This document shows positions 33,483 through 44,289 of a stretch of DNA of 64,000 nt, piece by piece (position 1 is the first letter of the stretch; the number at the start of each line of letters is the position of its first letter). This stretch comes from Oscillospiraceae bacterium. Its GTDB lineage: Bacteria; Bacillota; Clostridia; Oscillospirales; Ruminococcaceae. The translations under genes and the position numbers were made by a program. The notes under the pieces are model-generated. The model ran no database searches and was not told the origin of the DNA. It was given only the letters and a program-made list of their open reading frames with translations. The DNA is taken from NCBI GenBank assembly GCA_017472735.1, contig JAFUOD010000008.1, positions 62,001 to 126,000 on the forward strand, read 5' to 3'.

Positions 33483-34244
33483 ATGAACATAGCAATCATT
33501 ACAGGCGCTTCAAGCGGTTTGGGCATTGAATTTTTAAGAGAAATATCTGCCTCAAGGACCGACATTGATGAAATCTGGCTTATCGCCCGAAGACTTGACA
33601 GATTAAACGAAATTGCGTCCGAGTTTTCAAACATTAAGTGTGTGCCCTTAAGCCTCGACCTCTCATCAGAAGAAAGCTACGCTGCATTGGATGATAAGCT
33701 TAATTCAGACAATTACAATGTTAAGCTTTTAGTCAACAACGCAGGTTTTGGCAAAATGGGCAACATTAAAGATATTCCTTATCCTTCCCAGACCTCAATG
33801 GTAGACCTTAACTGCAAGGGCTTAACTGCCGTTGCTGCCATTTGTTTAAAGCATATGTCCCGCGGCAGCGAGATAATAAACGTTTGCTCAATTGCGTCTT
33901 TTGTTCCAAACCCTCGCTTAACCGTTTATTCCTCAACAAAGGCTTATGTTTTAAGCTTTACCAAAGGCTTGCGAGAAGAGCTTAAGCCTTACGGCATAAA
34001 CTGCATGTGCGTTTGCCCCGGTCCCATGAAGACAGAGTTCTTTGCTGTCGCCGACATAGCACCGGGCTCATCAAAAGCCTTCGACACTTTGCCTTATTCC
34101 GACCCTGCCAAGGTTGCACGCGGCACGCTTAAAGCCTCAAAAAAAGGAAGATGCGTATACACTCATCTTATGTTCTTTAAGTTCTACCGTGTTTTGGCAA
34201 AGCTTTTGCCGCATAATCTTTTAATGAAGATCAGCAAGGTATAA
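33483..34244 (+). CDS. Short-chain dehydrogenase/reductase
   Basis: A 253-residue classical SDR. The cofactor motif TGASSGLG is at residues 7-14, NNAGFG follows, and the catalytic Ser-Tyr-Lys are in CSIASF and VYSSTKAYV (YxxxK), with CPGPMKTEF after them. The lack of an acidic residue after strand 2 and the RRLDRL segment suggest NADP(H). Substrate unknown. The ATG follows GGGAGG; the gene is three bases from the RluA gene. Confidence 0.92.
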   Translation: MNIAIITGASSGLGIEFLREISASRTDIDEIWLIARRLDRLNEIASEFSNIKCVPLSLDLSSEESYAALDDKLNSDNYNVKLLVNNAGFGKMGNIKDIPYPSQTSMVDLNCKGLTAVAAICLKHMSRGSEIINVCSIASFVPNPRLTVYSSTKAYVLSFTKGLREELKPYGINCMCVCPGPMKTEFFAVADIAPGSSKAFDTLPYSDPAKVARGTLKASKKGRCVYTHLMFFKFYRVLAKLLPHNLLMKISKV

Positions 34245-34247
34245 TAC

Positions 34248-35201
34248 ATGAAAGAGTTTATTATTCAAAAAAACGATGCCGGTCAGCGGCTCGATAAGTT
34301 CATTTCAAAAGCCGTGCCAAACCTGCCTCAAAGCTTAATGTATAAATACATTCGCTTAAAGAGAATTAAGCTAAACGGCAAGCGGTGCGAAATTTCAACA
34401 CGTTTAAGCGTTGGTGACATTTTGCAGATGTATATTAACGACGAATTTTTTGGCGAGGTATCTGCCGAAAAAGAATTCTTAACCGTCCCTTGCGATATTG
34501 ATATTGTTTACGAGGATGAAAACATCCTACTTGTCAACAAAAAATGCGGCATGGTCGTGCACGAGGATGACGAAAAAACTGCTGATACCTTAATTAACCG
34601 CATAACTCATTACCTCTTTAAAAAAGGGGAGTATGACCCCGAACGCGAGGCAAGCTTTGCACCCGCTTTATGCAACCGACTTGATAGAAACACATCGGGC
34701 ATTGTAATTTGTGCCAAAAATGCCGAAAGCTTAAGGCTTTTAAACCGCATCGTTAAAGAGCGTGAGATAATTAAAAACTATCTTTGCATAACCCTTGGCA
34801 CCCCTGCACCAAAAGAAGCGACCCTCACAGCATACCTCGAAAAAAACGAGGCAACGAACACCGTTACCGTAACCGATAAAAAGAACCAAAACAACAAGAC
34901 CATCGTTACAAAATACACCGTTTTAAAATCTAAAAACGGCTTGGCTTTGTGCGAGATCGACCTCATAACAGGCCGCACCCACCAGATCCGTGCGCACATG
35001 GCTCACATCGGTCACCCTTTATTGGGTGACGGCAAATACGGAATCAATTCCGAAAACCGTGCAAGAGGGATCAAAACTCAGGCACTCTGTGCTTATAAAC
35101 TCACTTTCAGTTTCAAAACCGATGCCGGCATATTGAACTATCTGAACGGCAAAAGCTTTGAAATTAAAGATATATGGTTTGTTAACGAATATTTTAAATA
35201 A
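34248..35201 (+). CDS. RluA-family pseudouridine synthase
   Basis: A 317-residue RNA-modifying enzyme. Residues 10-75 form an S4 RNA-binding domain (GQRLDKFISKAVPNLP... RIKLNGKR). The catalytic core carries the nucleophilic Asp in LCNRLDRNTSGIVI, then LITGRTHQIRAHMAHIGHPLLGD, both diagnostic of RluA/C/D. Which rRNA or tRNA uridine it modifies cannot be decided. Translation is probably coupled to the SDR gene. Confidence 0.93.
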   Translation: MKEFIIQKNDAGQRLDKFISKAVPNLPQSLMYKYIRLKRIKLNGKRCEISTRLSVGDILQMYINDEFFGEVSAEKEFLTVPCDIDIVYEDENILLVNKKCGMVVHEDDEKTADTLINRITHYLFKKGEYDPEREASFAPALCNRLDRNTSGIVICAKNAESLRLLNRIVKEREIIKNYLCITLGTPAPKEATLTAYLEKNEATNTVTVTDKKNQNNKTIVTKYTVLKSKNGLALCEIDLITGRTHQIRAHMAHIGHPLLGDGKYGINSENRARGIKTQALCAYKLTFSFKTDAGILNYLNGKSFEIKDIWFVNEYFK

Positions 35202-35216
35202 AAGGAGAAAAAACAA

Positions 35217-35459
35217 ATGACTATCAATTACACAACAAAAGGCACCTGCTCAAGACAGATAAACATCGAGGTCGAATACGGCATCATCAAATCCTGCGAA
35301 TTCATCGGCGGCTGCAACGGTAACTTAAAGGGCATCTCAAAGCTTGTAACAGGCATGAAGGTCGAAGACGTTATTGCACGCCTTGAAAACACCACCTGCG
35401 GACCCAGAAGCACCTCTTGCCCCGACCAGCTTGCACAGGCGCTTAAGCAGGCACTTTAA
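35217..35459 (+). CDS. TSCPD-domain protein (TIGR03905 family)
   Basis: An 80-residue protein made entirely of the TSCPD domain that otherwise ends class II ribonucleotide reductases. CGPRSTSCPDQLAQAL contains the name-giving motif, with further cysteines in GTCSRQI, KSCEF and GGCNGN that could bind metal. Function of the stand-alone form is unknown. AAGGAG precedes the ATG; it lies 15 bases after the RluA gene. Confidence 0.9.
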   Translation: MTINYTTKGTCSRQINIEVEYGIIKSCEFIGGCNGNLKGISKLVTGMKVEDVIARLENTTCGPRSTSCPDQLAQALKQAL

Positions 35460-35530
35460 TTACATATTTCAAAACCTGTAAGGGGAGTGAATAACTCCCC
35501 CTAATTTTTTGTAAAATAGATTCAAAACCA

Positions 35531-35579
35531 TTGACTTATAAAATAAATAGTGATATTCTATTAAAAGAACATTTGTTTT
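35531..35579 (+). promoter_or_regulatory. uvrBA promoter with LexA (SOS) box
   Basis: TTGACT (35531-35536), 17 bases, TATTCT (35554-35559). GAAC-ATTT-GTTT at 35567-35578 matches the Gram-positive LexA box GAAC-4-GTTC with one mismatch and sits at the transcription start. Confidence 0.7.
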
Positions 35580-35595
35580 GCAGGAGGTGTCTTGG

Positions 35596-37548
35596 GTGAA
35601 CAAATTTACAATAAAAAGCGAATTTAAACCAACAGGCGACCAGCCCGAGGCTATCGCCGAGCTTGTTAAAGGCATTAAAGAGGGGAAAAAGAAACAGACC
35701 CTTTTGGGTGTAACAGGCTCGGGCAAAACCTTTACAATTGCCAATGTTATCGAACAGGTCAATCGCCCTGTTTTAATTTTAGAGCCTAACAAAACTCTTG
35801 CGGCACAAATATGCTCCGAATTCAGAGAATTCTTCCCCGATAGTGCCGTGGAGTTCTTCGTTTCTTATTACGACTATTACCAGCCCGAGGCTTACATTCC
35901 CTCGACTGATGTTTATATCGAAAAAGACTCCTCTGTTAACGATGAGATCGACCGTTTGCGTCACTCTGCCACCGCCGCAATCAGCGAGCGGCGTGATGTT
36001 ATCATCGTGGCATCTGTTTCTTGCATATATTCCTTGGGCGATCCCGATGAATATAAGGGCATGATAGTATCGGTGCGTCAGGGAATGCAGAAATCACGTG
36101 ACGAGCTTGTTGCACAGCTTGTCAACATTCAATATGAGCGCAACGATATCGATTTTCAGCGTAACCGCTTTAGGGTGAGGGGAGACGTTGTTGAAATTTT
36201 TCCCACCTCCCACAACGATACTGCTATCCGTGTTGAATTTTTCGGCGATGAGATAGATAGGATCACTGAAATCAACGTCGTCACGGGCGAGGTCATTCAT
36301 TCAATGGCTCACGCTGCAATTTTCCCTGCTTCGCACTATATAACAGGCAGAGAAAAGCTTATGGCAGCAATAGACGACATCGAAAAAGAAATGCGCGAAC
36401 GTGTTGAATATTTCAAAGCAAACGATAAGCTCATCGAAGCTCAGCGCATTGAACAGCGAGTTAAATATGACATGGAAATGCTTGAAGAGGTCGGCTTCTG
36501 CTCGGGTGTCGAGAATTATTCCCGTGTTCTTGCCCGCCGTGAGCCGGGTGCCGTTCCGTTCACTTTGCTCGACTTTTTGCCCGATGATTTTATTCTTGTG
36601 GTCGATGAATCCCACGTTGCTCTCCCTCAGGTAAGAGGAATGTATGCCGGAGACCGTGCCCGTAAAGAAACACTTGTAGAATACGGCTTCCGTCTGCCCT
36701 CGGCACTTGATAACCGCCCCCTTACCTTCGATGAGTTCTATTCTCATGTCGATCAGGCGATTTTTGTTTCCGCCACCCCCGGCAACTTAGAAAAGCAGGA
36801 ATCCGAGGCTATGGTCGAGCAGATCATTCGTCCCACAGGCCTTTTAGATCCGTTAATTCAAGTCAAGCCCACGCAGGGTCAGATTGATGACCTTATTTTA
36901 GAAATAAACGCCCGTACCCAGGCAGGCGAGCGCACGCTTGTTACCACCCTCACCGTAAAAATGGCCGAGGATCTAACGACCTACCTGCAAACCATGGGCA
37001 TAAAGGTTAAATATATGCACCACTCTATCGACACCATGGAGCGCATGGAGATAATCCGTGACCTTCGTTTAGGCGAATTTGATGTTTTGGTGGGCATTAA
37101 CCTTTTGCGTGAGGGCTTAGACCTGCCCGAAGTGTCTTTAGTTGCCATTTTAGATGCTGATAAAGAAGGCTTTTTACGAAGCGAATCCGCCCTTATTCAA
37201 ACGATCGGCCGTGCCGCCCGTAATGCAAACGGCAAGGTTATTATGTATGCCGACAGCGTAACAGGCTCGATGGAACGAGCCATTACCGAGACCGAGCGCC
37301 GCCGTGAAATTCAAATGAAGTATAACGAAGCTCACGGTATCGTTCCCAAAACCATCATCAAGGGCATTCGTGACGTAATTGAGATAACGAAGAAGGAAAC
37401 CAAGAAGAGCCTTAAGCAATACACCAAGCGTGAACGTCAGGAGCTTATTGATAAGATGACCAAGCAAATGAAAGAGGCTGCCCGTCAGCTCGAATTCGAG
37501 CAGGCAGCATATCTTAGAGATAAAATTAACGAGCTGCGAAATATGTAA
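35596..37548 (+). CDS. uvrB: Excinuclease ABC subunit B
   Basis: A 650-residue DNA-damage verification helicase of nucleotide excision repair. Walker A is [12 protein letters not shown], the beta-hairpin contains [12 protein letters not shown], and helicase motifs [18 protein letters not shown] and QTIGRAARN follow. The C-terminal UVR domain ([20 protein letters not shown]) binds UvrC. The start is a GTG at 35596 with AGGAGG before it. Followed by uvrA after 25 bases; a LexA-like box precedes the pair. Confidence 0.97.
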   Translation: MNKFTIKSEFKPTGDQPEAIAELVKGIKEGKKKQTLLGVTGSGKTFTIANVIEQVNRPVLILEPNKTLAAQICSEFREFFPDSAVEFFVSYYDYYQPEAYIPSTDVYIEKDSSVNDEIDRLRHSATAAISERRDVIIVASVSCIYSLGDPDEYKGMIVSVRQGMQKSRDELVAQLVNIQYERNDIDFQRNRFRVRGDVVEIFPTSHNDTAIRVEFFGDEIDRITEINVVTGEVIHSMAHAAIFPASHYITGREKLMAAIDDIEKEMRERVEYFKANDKLIEAQRIEQRVKYDMEMLEEVGFCSGVENYSRVLARREPGAVPFTLLDFLPDDFILVVDESHVALPQVRGMYAGDRARKETLVEYGFRLPSALDNRPLTFDEFYSHVDQAIFVSATPGNLEKQESEAMVEQIIRPTGLLDPLIQVKPTQGQIDDLILEINARTQAGERTLVTTLTVKMAEDLTTYLQTMGIKVKYMHHSIDTMERMEIIRDLRLGEFDVLVGINLLREGLDLPEVSLVAILDADKEGFLRSESALIQTIGRAARNANGKVIMYADSVTGSMERAITETERRREIQMKYNEAHGIVPKTIIKGIRDVIEITKKETKKSLKQYTKRERQELIDKMTKQMKEAARQLEFEQAAYLRDKINELRNM

Positions 37549-37573
37549 TTTCGCACTTAAAAGGTGATATTCA

Positions 37574-40411
37574 ATGAACAACGAAATCATAATTAAAGGT
37601 GCGCGCGAGCATAACCTTAAAAATGTCGATATAACCCTGCCCCGTGACAAAATGATAGTCTTTACAGGTCTTTCGGGGTCGGGTAAATCGTCGCTTGCCT
37701 TCGATACCATTTTTGCCGACGGTCAGCGCCGTTATATCGAAAGCCTTTCTTCCTATGCCCGCATGTTTTTGGGTCAGATGGACAAGCCCGATGTCGATTC
37801 TATCGACGGACTTTCTCCCGCCATTTCCATCGACCAAAAGACGACCTCGAATAACCCTCGTTCAACTGTAGGCACAGTTACCGAAATTTACGACTATCTT
37901 AGGCTTTTATATGCCCGAATCGGCATACCCCACTGTCCTGTCTGCGGCAAAGAGATAAAGCGCCAGTCGGTAGACCAGATAGTCGACCAGGTCTTCTCTT
38001 TACCCGAGGGTACAAAGATCCAGCTTCTCGCCCCGATTGTCAGAGGACGAAAAGGTGAGTATGTAAAAGAGCTTGAAAGCATTAAAAAGTCGGGCTATGT
38101 GCGTGTTCGTGTCGATGGCTCAATTTACGACCTCTCCGAGAAGATTACTCTTGATAAAAACAAAAAGCACACTATCGAGGTCGTTGTTGACCGCCTTGTT
38201 GTCAAGCCCGATATCCGCTCTCGCCTTACCGACAGCTTAGAAATCGTTTTAGGCCTTTCGGGAGGGTTAGTTACTGTTGATATCGTCGGCGGAGAAGAAC
38301 TTTTGTTCTCTCAAAACTACGCCTGCCCAGACCACGGCGTTTCTGTCGAGGAGCTTTCACCCCGAATGTTCTCCTTTAACAACCCTTTTGGTGCCTGCCC
38401 CGAGTGCACAGGTCTTGGCACATTTTTGCGTGTCGATGAAAGGCTGGTTATCCCAAACGATGAGCTTTCCATCCGCGAGGGTGCCATTAAAGCCGACGGT
38501 TGGAACACTCTTGACGACAACTCCTTTACAATGCTTTATTATAACAAGCTCAGCGAGCATTACGGTATATCTCTCGACACCCCCGTAAAAGACCTTACCC
38601 GTGACGAGCTTGATATTTTCCTTTACGGCACAGGCGGACAGAAGCTCCAGTTCGACCGTCCTCGTGAGTTCGGCGGCGGTTATTGGATAACAGCCTTCGA
38701 GGGTGTTATCAACAACCTTGAGCGACGCTACAAATCCACCGAAAGCGACGCCACCAAAGCCAAGATCGAAGAATACATGTCCGAGGTAAAATGCAAAACC
38801 TGCGGAGGCAACCGCCTTAAAAAAGAAATCCTTGCAGTAACCGTCGGCGGCAAAAATATTGCCGATTTCACACATATGTCGATCAGCGAGGCTTTGGATT
38901 TCGTCGAAAATCTTCAGCTTACCGAGCGTGAAAAGCTTATCGGAGCTCAAATATTAAAAGAGATAAAGGCACGCCTTACTTTCCTTAAAAATGTTGGACT
39001 TGATTACCTCACTCTTTCCCGTGCAAGTGCAACCCTTTCGGGCGGCGAAAGCCAGCGAATTCGTTTGGCTACCCAAATCGGCTCGTCGTTAATGGGCGTT
39101 TTATATATTCTTGATGAACCCTCTATCGGTCTGCATCAGCGTGATAACGACAAGCTTATCGAAACTCTTAAGCGTTTGCGAGACCTTGGCAACACCCTTA
39201 TTGTTGTCGAGCATGACGAGGACACAATGCTTGCTGCCGATTATATTGTTGATATCGGTCCGGGCGCGGGTATTCACGGCGGAGAGATCGTCTGCCACGG
39301 CTCGGTCGAGGATATAAAGGCGTGCGAACGCTCAATTACAGGCGCATATCTAAGCGGCAGGCGCGTTATCCCTCTGCCAAAAGAAAGAAGAAAAGGCAGC
39401 GGCGCAAGCCTTGTTGTTAAAGGTGCAAGCGAAAATAATCTCAAAAATATTGATGTAACCATACCTTTAGGCAAGTTCACCTGCATAACAGGCGTTTCGG
39501 GGTCCGGCAAGTCGTCACTTGTCAACGAGATCATCTATAAAGAGCTTGCCTGCAAGCTCAACCGTGCCCGAATCCGACCCGGTGCCTTTAAAACTATCGG
39601 GGGGCTCGAAAACCTTGATAAGATAATCAACATCGACCAGTCTCCCATCGGTCGTTCGCCCCGTTCAAACCCTGCAACCTACACAGGCGTGTTCAACGAT
39701 ATCCGCGAGCTTTTTGCCATGACAAAGGATGCAAAAGCCCGTGGCTATAACCAAGGCAGGTTTTCTTTTAACGTTAGGGGAGGACGATGCGAAGCCTGCG
39801 AGGGCGACGGCATTTTAAAGATCGAAATGCACTTTTTGCCCGATGTTTATGTCCCATGCGAGGTCTGCAAGGGTGCACGTTACAACCGTGAAACCTTAGA
39901 GGTCAAATATAAAGGCAAAAGCATTGCCGATGTTTTGGATATGACAATTGAAGAAGCTTGCACTTTCTTTGAAAACATTCCAAAAATCTATCGCAAAATC
40001 AAAACCCTGCAAGAAGTTGGACTTGGTTACTTAAAGCTTGGTCAGCCCTCAACAACCCTTTCGGGCGGCGAGGCTCAGCGCGTTAAACTTGCAACCGAGC
40101 TTTCAAAGCGTGCGACCGGCAGAACCATTTATGTCCTTGACGAACCAACAACCGGTCTGCATGCCGATGATGTCAGCAAGCTTATCTATATGCTCGATAA
40201 GCTTTGCGACAGCGGCAACACTGTTTTGGTTATTGAACATAACTTAGATGTCATCAAGTGTGCTGACCATATCATCGACCTCGGACCCGAGGGCGGCGTA
40301 AGAGGCGGCATGATCGTTGCTTGTGGCACTCCGGAAGAAGTTGCACAAAATCCCGACTCTTTCACAGGAAAATATCTTAAAAAGATACTGGATAGACATA
40401 ATAGCACCTAA
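37574..40411 (+). CDS. uvrA: Excinuclease ABC subunit A
   Basis: A 945-residue damage-recognition ATPase with two ABC modules. Walker A motifs are [15 protein letters not shown] and [14 protein letters not shown]; signature motifs are [13 protein letters not shown] and [13 protein letters not shown]. Zinc modules are seen in [17 protein letters not shown] and the CEACEGDGI...CEVCKG finger. Length and domain order are standard. It forms the NER pair with uvrB. Confidence 0.98.
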   Translation: MNNEIIIKGAREHNLKNVDITLPRDKMIVFTGLSGSGKSSLAFDTIFADGQRRYIESLSSYARMFLGQMDKPDVDSIDGLSPAISIDQKTTSNNPRSTVGTVTEIYDYLRLLYARIGIPHCPVCGKEIKRQSVDQIVDQVFSLPEGTKIQLLAPIVRGRKGEYVKELESIKKSGYVRVRVDGSIYDLSEKITLDKNKKHTIEVVVDRLVVKPDIRSRLTDSLEIVLGLSGGLVTVDIVGGEELLFSQNYACPDHGVSVEELSPRMFSFNNPFGACPECTGLGTFLRVDERLVIPNDELSIREGAIKADGWNTLDDNSFTMLYYNKLSEHYGISLDTPVKDLTRDELDIFLYGTGGQKLQFDRPREFGGGYWITAFEGVINNLERRYKSTESDATKAKIEEYMSEVKCKTCGGNRLKKEILAVTVGGKNIADFTHMSISEALDFVENLQLTEREKLIGAQILKEIKARLTFLKNVGLDYLTLSRASATLSGGESQRIRLATQIGSSLMGVLYILDEPSIGLHQRDNDKLIETLKRLRDLGNTLIVVEHDEDTMLAADYIVDIGPGAGIHGGEIVCHGSVEDIKACERSITGAYLSGRRVIPLPKERRKGSGASLVVKGASENNLKNIDVTIPLGKFTCITGVSGSGKSSLVNEIIYKELACKLNRARIRPGAFKTIGGLENLDKIINIDQSPIGRSPRSNPATYTGVFNDIRELFAMTKDAKARGYNQGRFSFNVRGGRCEACEGDGILKIEMHFLPDVYVPCEVCKGARYNRETLEVKYKGKSIADVLDMTIEEACTFFENIPKIYRKIKTLQEVGLGYLKLGQPSTTLSGGEAQRVKLATELSKRATGRTIYVLDEPTTGLHADDVSKLIYMLDKLCDSGNTVLVIEHNLDVIKCADHIIDLGPEGGVRGGMIVACGTPEEVAQNPDSFTGKYLKKILDRHNST

Positions 40412-40452
40412 GATATACAAAAATTGGAAAATATTTTGTAATCTAAGATTTC

Positions 40453-40515
40453 TTCGACAAATTTCGACAAAGTTCCATATCATAGCTGTCGTATACTTTT
40501 GTCATCGGCTCGACA
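40453..40515 (+). promoter_or_regulatory. spo0A upstream region with tandem 0A boxes
   Basis: Two perfect 0A boxes (TTCGACA) at 40453-40459 and 40463-40469 are ten bases apart. Near matches TGTCGTA (40487-40493) and CTCGACA (40509-40515) follow, and TATACT near 40492 may be the -10 box. Spo0A autoregulation is the expected use. Confidence 0.7.
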
Positions 40516-40568
40516 TTCGTCGGGCTAAATTGAAAAAACTGTATATGACAAGGAAAGAGGAATAGTTT

Positions 40569-41348
40569 ATGACAAAAAAGCTAAAAGTGCTGATAGGCGA
40601 CGATACCAAGGAGTTTGGAACAAGCTGTGCCGACGTTTTAAGAACAATGGGATTTTTCTGCATCTCAAGACAAAAGGACGGCTTGGTATTGTTCGACGCA
40701 ATTAAAGATGAATCACCCGATGTTGCGATCATCGACCTTTCGATGCCCGGAATAGATGCAATCGAGCTTATCAAAAAGATAAACCGTTCAAGCTTTAAAA
40801 AGCCGGTGTTCATCGTCACATCACCGTTCGACAACCAGTTTGCGCAAACGCAGGTTATGCAAAGCGGTGCTGCTTATTTCTTAATTCGCCCCTTCGATTT
40901 CAAAATGCTCGGTGATCGTATCAACAGCCTCATGGGTTATGATATTTTAGATGAACAGCCTGCTGCTCCTGCATTTAAGCACCAGCCCGATTTAGAGGTC
41001 GTTGTAACCGAAATGATCCATCAGCTCGGCGTGCCTGCACATATCAAGGGTTATCATTATTTAAGAAGCGCTATCCTTCACTGCATCCGCGATGCTGAAA
41101 TGCTTGAATGTGTTACCAAGCTTCTTTATCCCACCGTTGCCGATGAATTCGATACCACACCCTCACGTGTCGAGCGTGCAATTCGTCACGCGATCGAAAT
41201 TGCTTGGGACAGAGGCGACCTTGAGACCTTAAACTCATTCTTTGGCTTTACAGTTAACACAGGAAAGGGCAAGCCCACCAATTCCGAGTTTATTGCCTTA
41301 ATTGCCGACAGAATAAAGTTAAAATATAAATCCGCAATAACAGCATAA
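40569..41348 (+). CDS. spo0A: Sporulation master regulator Spo0A
   Basis: A 259-residue response regulator that commits cells to sporulation. The receiver domain has the acidic pair D11-D12, phosphorylated D56 (AIIDLSMPG) and T84. The conserved receiver lysine (usually LKPFD) is replaced by arginine, R107 in LIRPFD. The DNA-binding domain (~145-255) contains HQLGVPAHIKGYHYLRSAI and TTPSRVERAIRHAIEIAWDRG, the Spo0A-specific recognition helix. Length matches the family. It stands between uvrA and prfC instead of after spoIVB. Sporulation itself is not proven by one gene. Confidence 0.93.
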   Translation: MTKKLKVLIGDDTKEFGTSCADVLRTMGFFCISRQKDGLVLFDAIKDESPDVAIIDLSMPGIDAIELIKKINRSSFKKPVFIVTSPFDNQFAQTQVMQSGAAYFLIRPFDFKMLGDRINSLMGYDILDEQPAAPAFKHQPDLEVVVTEMIHQLGVPAHIKGYHYLRSAILHCIRDAEMLECVTKLLYPTVADEFDTTPSRVERAIRHAIEIAWDRGDLETLNSFFGFTVNTGKGKPTNSEFIALIADRIKLKYKSAITA

Positions 41349-41351
41349 ATC

Positions 41352-41385
41352 AAAAAACAGCAGACCTTAAAGTCTGCTGTTTTTT
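41352..41385. terminator. Bidirectional terminator between spo0A and prfC
   Basis: AAAAAACAGCAGAC and GTCTGCTGTTTTTT pair over a TTAAA-type loop, between convergent genes. Confidence 0.9.
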
Positions 41386-41388
41386 CAA

Positions 41389-42978
41389 TTAGTTCTTATT
41401 AAATTCCGAAAGCTCTAAGCCCTCGTTCTTTTCAAGTGCCCATCTAATGTTCCACTCGCTTGTAAACAGCAAGAGGTAATTACCCTTAAAGTCCTGAACA
41501 ATTTTAGTGTCCGAGGACAAATTAAGCCTCTTCGGGTCAAGCCCCTCATTATCTATCCAGCGAATAAACTGATAAGGAAGTCCCTCGTTTATTATCTCAA
41601 CATTATATTCAGTCTTCATTCTGTGCTCAAACACTTCAAACTGAAGCATACCGACAACGCCTACGATAACTTCCTCATAACCCGATTCAGGCTCGCGGAA
41701 TATCTGAATAGCGCCTTCCTGTGCGATCTGCGTAGCGCCTTTAACAAACTGCTTGCGCTTCATTGTGTCTTTGTGTCTGATTCTCGCAAAATGCTCGGGT
41801 GCAAATGTCGGTATACCGTCAAACTTAAACTTTTTGCCGGGTGCGCAAATCGTGTCGCCAATCGAGAAAATACCCGGGTCAAACACACCGATAATATCTC
41901 CTGCATATGCTTCGTTAATGATCTCACGCTCCTGCGCCATCATCTGCTGAGGCTGCGATAATCGCATCTTCTTTCCGTCGCCCTGCACGTGGCAAACTTC
42001 CATGTCGCGTTCAAACTTGCCCGAGCAGATTCTCATAAACGTAAGTCTGTCACGGTGAGCCTTATTCATGTTTGCTTGAATTTTAAACACAAATGCCGAG
42101 AAATGGTCGTCAGTCGGCTCAATAATTCCCTCGTCCGAAACTCTCGGCAAAGGGCTTGATGTCATCTTCAAGAAGTTTTCCAAAAAAGGTTCAACGCCAA
42201 AGTTGTTAAGTGCCGAGCCAAAGAACACAGGGCTTAACTTGCCTTTTGATACTCTTTCAAGGTCAAGCTCATCAGCGGCACCGTCCAAAAGCTCAATATC
42301 CTCAACAAGCTGATTATAGTTCTGTTCACCGATAACCGAGCTTAAAGAAGAATCGTTAAGGTCAACCTCAACTTTTTCAACCTCGCTCTGCCCGCCGTTT
42401 GCGGTATAAGAAAGAATGTGCTTGTTTGATCTGTCGTAAACGCCCTTAAAGTCAACACCGTTGCCAATAGGCCAGTTAACGGGGCAGGTCGATATTCCAA
42501 GCTCCTCTTCAATCTGTTCCAAAAGGTCAAACGGGTTTTTCGAGTCACGGTCGAGCTTGTTTATAAATGTAAAAATAGGTATATTGCGCATAACGCAAAC
42601 CTTAAACAGCTTTCTTGTCTGGTTTTCAACACCCTTTGCAGCGTCAATAACCATTACCGCCGAGTCCACCGCCATAAGCGTGCGGTAAGTGTCCTCCGAG
42701 AAGTCTTGGTGTCCGGGTGTGTCCAAAATGTTAATACAATAGCCGTCATATTCAAACTGCATAACCGAGCTGGTAACCGAAATACCTCTTTGCTTTTCAA
42801 TCTCCATCCAGTCCGATACCGCGTGCTTGTCCGTCTTTTTGCCCTTAACCGAGCCTGCAAGAGTGATCGCTCCTCCATATAAAAGAAGCTTTTCGGTAAG
42901 TGTTGTCTTACCGGCGTCAGGGTGAGAGATAATAGCAAACGTGCGTCGTCTGTTTATCTCATTTTCAAGTTTCGCCAA
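41389..42978 (-). CDS. prfC: Peptide chain release factor 3
   Basis: A 529-residue GTPase that recycles RF1/RF2 from the ribosome. G motifs: SHPDAGKTTLTEKLL (G1), DTPGHQDFSED (G3) and NKLDRDSKNPF (G4). RGISVTSSVMQFEY distinguishes it from EF-G. The start is a TTG at 42978 with GGAGGA upstream. Monocistronic, convergent with spo0A. Confidence 0.96.
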   Translation of the reverse strand: MAKLENEINRRRTFAIISHPDAGKTTLTEKLLLYGGAITLAGSVKGKKTDKHAVSDWMEIEKQRGISVTSSVMQFEYDGYCINILDTPGHQDFSEDTYRTLMAVDSAVMVIDAAKGVENQTRKLFKVCVMRNIPIFTFINKLDRDSKNPFDLLEQIEEELGISTCPVNWPIGNGVDFKGVYDRSNKHILSYTANGGQSEVEKVEVDLNDSSLSSVIGEQNYNQLVEDIELLDGAADELDLERVSKGKLSPVFFGSALNNFGVEPFLENFLKMTSSPLPRVSDEGIIEPTDDHFSAFVFKIQANMNKAHRDRLTFMRICSGKFERDMEVCHVQGDGKKMRLSQPQQMMAQEREIINEAYAGDIIGVFDPGIFSIGDTICAPGKKFKFDGIPTFAPEHFARIRHKDTMKRKQFVKGATQIAQEGAIQIFREPESGYEEVIVGVVGMLQFEVFEHRMKTEYNVEIINEGLPYQFIRWIDNEGLDPKRLNLSSDTKIVQDFKGNYLLLFTSEWNIRWALEKNEGLELSEFNKN

Positions 42979-43181
42979 GAAAATTCCTCCAATATCTATA
43001 ATTAATTCTCACTGATATAAAAAACTGCTGTTTACACGGGTATACCCTCCAAATAAAATATCACATACAAAATTATCTTATCACAAATCCAACAATTTTA
43101 CAACAGCTTTATTGCTTTTATTTTATCTTATCGCATTTACCTATGTAAAAATATTCGCTTACAATTTATAAATTTTGTTAA

Positions 43182-43210
43182 TTGACACATCTTTAATTAA
43201 AGGATATTAT
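43182..43210 (+). promoter_or_regulatory. Promoter of the GH16 gene
   Basis: TTGACA, 17 bases, TATTAT, 33 bases before the ATG. The rest of the 265-base gap after prfC is AT-rich with nothing recognised. Confidence 0.7.
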
Positions 43211-43243
43211 TAGCATATAATCCCTTGATAGGAGACAAAATAT

Positions 43244-44158
43244 ATGAAAAAACTAATCTTACTGCTTGTTTTTGCATTGTGCTTAAGTCTTTTAGGCTCG
43301 TGTGCTGCCCCCTCAAACTCTGATAATTCTCAGCCCGATTCCAAAAATGACTCGGAAACAGTAACCGACACACCCAAGAAAACTGACAACGAAAAAGAGG
43401 AGGACGAAGAAGTGATTGATGAAACCCGCGCTCAAAATCTGGGCGAAACAGAAAACATTATGGGAGAAGAATATGTTCTCACATTTCTTGATAACTTCTC
43501 TCGAAGCTACTTAAGCACCTCGAACTGGGAATATTGCCCCGAATGGGAGCGTGCCGACAGGGGAGGAAAGTGGGACCCCAAATGTACGTATATAGATAAC
43601 GGCAAGCTTGTTTTGTCTGTGATTTATGATGAAGAAGCCGCCTGCTACAAATCGGGCGCTATCCGCACCAAGGGCATCTTCGAGCAGGCATACGGATATT
43701 TCGAGTGCAGCATGCGCGTGCAGAACGTCCCGGGCTTTTGGAGCGCCTTCTGGATGATGTGCGGCAATGTCGGCAGCGTTGGTTCTGACGGCGTTGACGG
43801 CACCGAAATTGATATTATGGAGGCTTTTAATGCCCAAACTTACGGCATAAACCATGCTTTGCACTGGGACGGTTATAATGAACACCACAAGTCCGAGGGC
43901 ACATCTGAATACCGCGAGGACCTTTATGACGGCAACTTCCACACCTATTCCATGCGCTGGTCGCCCGAGGGGTATAAATGGTATATCGACGGTGAGCTTA
44001 TGTGGGAATCCTCGGCAGGCGGCGTTTGCAACCAACCCGGTTACATGAAATTAACGCTCGAGGTCGGTTCTTGGGCGGGTGAAATAAATCTTTCAGATTT
44101 GCCCGCAACTGTCGAGGTCGACTATGTCAGAGCATATCAGTTTGCCGATAAGCAATAA
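43244..44158 (+). CDS. GH16 glycoside hydrolase lipoprotein
   Basis: A 304-residue exported enzyme with a lipoprotein signal (LLVFALCLSLLGSC, lipobox Cys ~20) and a ~45-residue acidic Ser/Thr/Asp/Glu linker. The catalytic EIDIMEA motif gives nucleophile E188, D190 and acid/base E193; GYFECSMRVQNVPGFWSAFW and HTYSMRWSPEGYKWYIDG are GH16 hallmarks. GH16 covers licheninases, laminarinases, xyloglucanases and others; the beta-bulge-free EIDIMEA type is more like lichenase/xyloglucanase branches, but substrate is uncertain. GATAGGAGA precedes the ATG. Confidence 0.9.
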   Translation: MKKLILLLVFALCLSLLGSCAAPSNSDNSQPDSKNDSETVTDTPKKTDNEKEEDEEVIDETRAQNLGETENIMGEEYVLTFLDNFSRSYLSTSNWEYCPEWERADRGGKWDPKCTYIDNGKLVLSVIYDEEAACYKSGAIRTKGIFEQAYGYFECSMRVQNVPGFWSAFWMMCGNVGSVGSDGVDGTEIDIMEAFNAQTYGINHALHWDGYNEHHKSEGTSEYREDLYDGNFHTYSMRWSPEGYKWYIDGELMWESSAGGVCNQPGYMKLTLEVGSWAGEINLSDLPATVEVDYVRAYQFADKQ

Positions 44159-44289
44159 TTATAAATCAATCAATAAAAAGTTGAAATATCTAAGAATAAA
44201 TCAATGTTTGTTAACTGTTTTGAAACCCACATTTTTGTGTGAAGTAGTAAAATTAAGATATAGTATTATGCATAAGGAGGCATATATTT

